64,000 nucleotides of DNA from CAXMST01 sp963700785 (GTDB taxonomy: Bacteria; Actinomycetota; Thermoleophilia; Solirubrobacterales; 70-9): the NCBI GenBank assembly GCA_963700785.1, contig CAVOYZ010000004.1, positions 1 through 64,000 of the forward strand. Reading direction: 5' to 3'. Shown here piece by piece: positions 61,050 through 64,000 of the stretch. Numbering within the stretch: the first letter of the stretch is position 1; every line of letters begins with the position of its first letter. The position numbers and the translations under genes are program-made. A model generated the notes under the pieces. The model was given only the letters and a program-made list of their open reading frames with translations. It did not search any database and was not told where the DNA came from.

Positions 61050-61106
61050 CTACGGGAGTCTAGGAAGTGGCGACCGGGGACAGGCGGGGCAGCTGCGGAA
61101 GCGTGC

Positions 61107-63299
61107 TCACTGCGGATCGACGTCGACCGCGACCGCGAGCCCGCGGAGCAGGCCCGACGCCGTCAGCGACTCGATCGCGTCGCCGGCCGCCGCGGCAACC
61201 GAGCGGGGATCCGTGGTCTTGATCAACAGGCGGCGCCGGAACTTGTCGCGCCGCCGGAAGCGCGGTGCCGGTCCGAGCAGCTCGCTGCCGGCCGGAACCG
61301 CCGGCGCGATCGCGGCTGCCGCCTGCTCTGCGGCCGCGGCCAGGCGTTGCTCGTCGGCGCCCGCCAGCTCGATCGCCACCAGCGACGAGAACGGTGGGTA
61401 GCCAAACTGCTCGCGACGCTCGAGCTCGCGGCGCAGGAATCCCGGCGCGTCGTGGGCGGCGGCGGCGGCGATCGGCTCGGACTCGGGAGCGAGGGTCTGG
61501 ACCAGCACCCGGCCGCCGCGCTCACCGCGCCCGCTGCGGCCCGCGAGCTGGGAGACGAGCGCGAAGGTCCGCTCCTCTGCCCGGAAGTCCGGGTAGCGCA
61601 GGGTCGAGTCCGCGTCGAGCAGGACGCTGAGCACGACGGCGGCGAAATCATGACCCTTGGCGACCATCTGGGTCCCCACCAGGACGCCGGATTCGGCGCA
61701 GCCGAAGCGGCCGAGCAGCTGCCCGTGGGCGCCCTTGCGAGCCGCCGTGTCGGCGTCGAGCCGGAAGACCGGAGCCGGGGCGACGAGCTCGGCGACCAGA
61801 CCCTCGATCCTCTCGGTCCCGGCGCCGAACCGAGCCAGGGTGACCGCCCCGCACTCCGGGCAGGCGGTCGGGACCGGCTCCGAGTAGCCGCAGTGATGAC
61901 AGCTCATCCGGCCGCCGGCGCGGTGCATGACCAGCGAGACGTCGCAGTGGGGGCAGCCGAAGGAGTGGCCGCAGCTCGCGCAGGACAGATGCGGGGAGAA
62001 GCCGCGGCGGTTGAGCATCACGATCCCCTTCTCGCCCGGTCCGAGGCCGGCAAGCGCAGCGCGGACCTCGGGATGCAGGGGACCCGAGCGGGGCGATACC
62101 TCGCGCATGTCGAGAACCTCCACCTCGGGCATCGGCCTGGCGTCGATCCGCTCCGGCAGCTCGAGCCGGGTCAGCTCCGACCAGCTCTCCGGCCGCGGGG
62201 TCGCGCTTCCGGCGAGGTAGACGGCGCCCGCCGCCTCGGCCCGCCGGCGGGCGACCGCGCGGGCGTCGTAGCGCGGGTCGCCCTCCTGCTTGTAGGACGC
62301 GTCGTGCTCCTCGTCGACGATCACGATCCCGAGGTTCTGCAGCGGCGCGAAGATCGCCGATCGCGGCCCGACGCAGACCCGCGCCTCACCCGAGCGCAGG
62401 CGCAGCCACTCGTCGAACCGCTCGCCCTCCGAGAGGCCGGAATGGAGCACCGCGACCTCGTCGCCGAGCCGGGCCACCACCCGGCCGACGATCTGCGGCG
62501 TCAGGCCGATCTCGGGCACCAGCAGGATCGCGGTGCGCGAGGCGGCCAGCGAGGCCTCGATCGCCTCGAGATAGACCTCGGTCTTCCCGGACCCGGTGAC
62601 GCCGTAGAGCAGCAGCTCGCGGTCGTCCTCGCCCCGCAGCGCGGCGCGGACCCGAGCGACGCTGTCGCGCTGCGCGGCTGAGAGCCGCACCGCGGTGGCG
62701 CGCTCGCCGACCGCGGTCAGCGCCGGTCGCCGGCGCACCCCGACCCGTCGTGACTCGACCAGCCCGCGTTCGGCGAGCCGCTTGACGACGCTCGGCGCCG
62801 CCCCGGTCCGCTCGCGCAGCTCGGCATTCGAGCGCTCCTCCCCACCCGCGAGCTCCTCCAGCACCGCGCGCTGCCGCTCGCCGAGCCGCTCGCCCTCGGA
62901 CCCGATCGCGGCGCGGCCCGCCGGGGTCAGGCTGGCGCGAAGCTCGGTCCTCGGCTTCGCGGCCCGCGGGCGCCGGCCGGCGCCGGCCCCCGGCGGCAGC
63001 CCGAGGGCGATTCCACGGGACCGGGTCGAGCAGTACCGCTCGGCGATCCAGCCGCCGAGCTCGACCAGCTCAGGGGTGGTCGAGACCTCGAGCACCCGAT
63101 CCGGCTCCGCCAGCCGAGCGTCGGCAAGCTCGCTCTCGCCGGCCAGGCCGACGACGACCCCGAGCAGCCGGCGGCCCGCGAACGGCACGATCAGCAGAGC
63201 CCCGACGGCGGGCTCCCGCTCGACGCCGTCGACGCGGTAGTCGAACGGCCCGCGCAGGGCGCGGGTCGTCGTGATCAGCTCGACCTTGGCGATCCTCAT
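61107..63299 (-). CDS. priA: Primosomal protein N' (PriA)
   Basis: 730 residues. The helicase core has YGVTGSGKTEVYLEAI, VIVDEEHDASYKQEGDPRYDARAVA and the zinc-binding insertion CASCGHSFGCPHCD...CHHCGYSEPVPTACPECG, then VGTQMVAKGHDFAAVVL and QLAGRSGRGERGGRV. The helicase Walker A and DEEH are intact here, whereas several actinobacterial PriA proteins have lost them. It restarts replication forks. Confidence 0.95.
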   Translation of the reverse strand: MRIAKVELITTTRALRGPFDYRVDGVEREPAVGALLIVPFAGRRLLGVVVGLAGESELADARLAEPDRVLEVSTTPELVELGGWIAERYCSTRSRGIALGLPPGAGAGRRPRAAKPRTELRASLTPAGRAAIGSEGERLGERQRAVLEELAGGEERSNAELRERTGAAPSVVKRLAERGLVESRRVGVRRRPALTAVGERATAVRLSAAQRDSVARVRAALRGEDDRELLLYGVTGSGKTEVYLEAIEASLAASRTAILLVPEIGLTPQIVGRVVARLGDEVAVLHSGLSEGERFDEWLRLRSGEARVCVGPRSAIFAPLQNLGIVIVDEEHDASYKQEGDPRYDARAVARRRAEAAGAVYLAGSATPRPESWSELTRLELPERIDARPMPEVEVLDMREVSPRSGPLHPEVRAALAGLGPGEKGIVMLNRRGFSPHLSCASCGHSFGCPHCDVSLVMHRAGGRMSCHHCGYSEPVPTACPECGAVTLARFGAGTERIEGLVAELVAPAPVFRLDADTAARKGAHGQLLGRFGCAESGVLVGTQMVAKGHDFAAVVLSVLLDADSTLRYPDFRAEERTFALVSQLAGRSGRGERGGRVLVQTLAPESEPIAAAAAHDAPGFLRRELERREQFGYPPFSSLVAIELAGADEQRLAAAAEQAAAAIAPAVPAGSELLGPAPRFRRRDKFRRRLLIKTTDPRSVAAAAGDAIESLTASGLLRGLAVAVDVDPQ

Positions 63300-63358
63300 C
63301 GAGCCGCCAACGTACGGCTGAACGCGGACGGCCCACGCTCTCTCATATATTCCCCGCT

Positions 63359-63877
63359 ATGGCGATCAACCTGAGCCCCGGAGAGCAGGTCGTGTTCGAG
63401 GGTCACCCCTCCTGGCGGGCGATCCTCGCCTTCTACCTGAAGGGGATCACGATCGCGATCGCGATCGTCGTGATCCTCGCGCTGGTCGGAGCGAGCACCG
63501 CCCTGGTCGTCGGCGCCCTGCTGGTCGGCTCTGCGCTGACGGTCCTGGTCGGCTTCATCAAGCGAGTCACGACCCGCTACACGATCACCAACCGGCGCCT
63601 CAACATCAAGCACGGAATCATCTCCCGCGAGGTCCAGGAAGCGCGGCTCGAGCGGGTTCAGGATGTGAGCTACTCGCAGTCCTTCTTCCAGCGACTGCTG
63701 CGGGTCGGTGACATCGACTTCGACACGGCCTCGAACGATCCGACCGACTTCGTCTTCGCCGGCGTCGACAAGCCCGAGACGGTGGTCGAGGCCGTGCACC
63801 GCGCGACCGAGCTCAGCGAGCCCGGCTCGGGTCTCGGCGATGCGGGCCCCGGGCCCGCCGCCCGGCCACCCCAGTAG
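63359..63877 (+). CDS. Membrane protein with bacterial PH-like domain (YdbS type)
   Basis: 172 residues. Two transmembrane helices lie at about 23-66 (TIAIAIVVILALVGAST and ALLVGSALTVLVGFI). They are followed by a bPH2 domain with TTRYTITNRRLNIKHGIISREVQEARLERVQDVSYSQSFFQRLLRVGDIDFDTA cut by ordinary turns. The N-terminal LSPGEQVVFEGHPSW is typical. Function is unknown; it is divergent from priA and convergent with metK. Confidence 0.88.
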   Translation: MAINLSPGEQVVFEGHPSWRAILAFYLKGITIAIAIVVILALVGASTALVVGALLVGSALTVLVGFIKRVTTRYTITNRRLNIKHGIISREVQEARLERVQDVSYSQSFFQRLLRVGDIDFDTASNDPTDFVFAGVDKPETVVEAVHRATELSEPGSGLGDAGPGPAARPPQ

Positions 63878-63893
63878 GGCCCCGCGATCCCCC

Positions 63894-64000
63894 TCAGGCG
63901 GGCGTGCCGTCGGCCGCCAGCGCCTCGAGCCCCGCGGCGCTGCGGAGCTGCTCGGTGCGGTCGGTTCGCTCCCAGCTGAGATCGAGGTCCTCGCGTCCGA
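63894..64000 (-). CDS. metK: S-adenosylmethionine synthetase, C-terminal end
   Basis: Only the last ~34 codons lie in the window, ending at TGA 63894-63896. They read GREDLDLSWERTDRTEQL, then RSAAGLEALAADGTPA. The W-E-x-T-D-R sequence at the C-terminus is typical of MetK, and metK is a common neighbour of priA-def-fmt-rsmB in actinobacteria. The gene continues beyond the right edge. Confidence 0.75.
   Translation of the reverse strand, partial: GREDLDLSWERTDRTEQLRSAAGLEALAADGTPA

Overview
The window is a high-GC, gene-dense bacterial chromosome segment, almost certainly from an actinobacterium and most like the Thermoleophilia (Solirubrobacterales). I infer this from the WhiG/FliA-type sigma factor, the MT0933-type antitoxin protein, the SepIVA-like coiled-coil protein next to coaD, zinc-ribbon (C+) forms of L28 and L32, frequent GTG/TTG starts, and large secreted proteins with FECRLD-type Ig-like modules. 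No rRNA operon or CRISPR array is present. Three tRNA genes are found: Val, Cys and Gly.

Layout. 1-9.8 kb is accessory and cell-surface: a beta-helix protein cut by the window edge, a remnant integrative element at a tRNA-Val gene (attachment-site copies at 713-752 and 3361-3400, integrase fragment, one secreted repeat protein), an alpha/beta hydrolase, a giant TolB/PD40 surface protein, an HtrA-like protease, a crotonase and a small antitoxin-like protein. 9.8-14.5 kb is a loose region bounded by a 290-bp inverted repeat that carries the end of a zinc-ribbon gene. Between the copies lie tRNA-Cys, a secreted PLC-like phosphodiesterase, a dehalogenase-like hydrolase and an HTTM membrane protein. 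14.5-24.8 kb holds RNase HI, the sigma factor, XerC/D, an L,D-transpeptidase, an epimerase, a hydrolase-MOSC pair, ilvD and thiD.

24.8-46.6 kb is the housekeeping core, nearly all on the minus strand: dprA-comM; ffh-rpsP-khpA-trmD-rplS-lepB-rnhB (rimM missing from its usual place); ftsY-smc-rnc-acpP-plsX-rpmF-yceD, which joins signal recognition, chromosome folding and fatty-acid/phospholipid initiation; and recG-rsmD-coaD-sepIVA. An acyl-CoA-type accessory cluster (methyltransferase, SDR, DUF6285-like, APH-like kinase, unknown) interrupts it at 39-42.6 kb.

46.6-64 kb carries a RidA/DUF427 pair, a GST/unknown/Tag trio, fakA-like-rpmB, a complete riboflavin operon in transcription order ribD-ribE-ribBA-ribH, a K+/H+ antiporter, and metK/priA-def-fmt-rsmB-(zinc ribbon)-rpe.

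The most notable observations are an SMC protein with intact ATPase heads but no recognisable hinge; four +1 reading-frame breaks in otherwise intact conserved genes, each beside a three-base C or G run; lepB and a DUF427 gene that lack any ATG/GTG/TTG start where one is needed; an rplS leader with a terminator hairpin followed by a hairpin over the ribosome binding site; and an L19 with a ~140-residue acidic tail.
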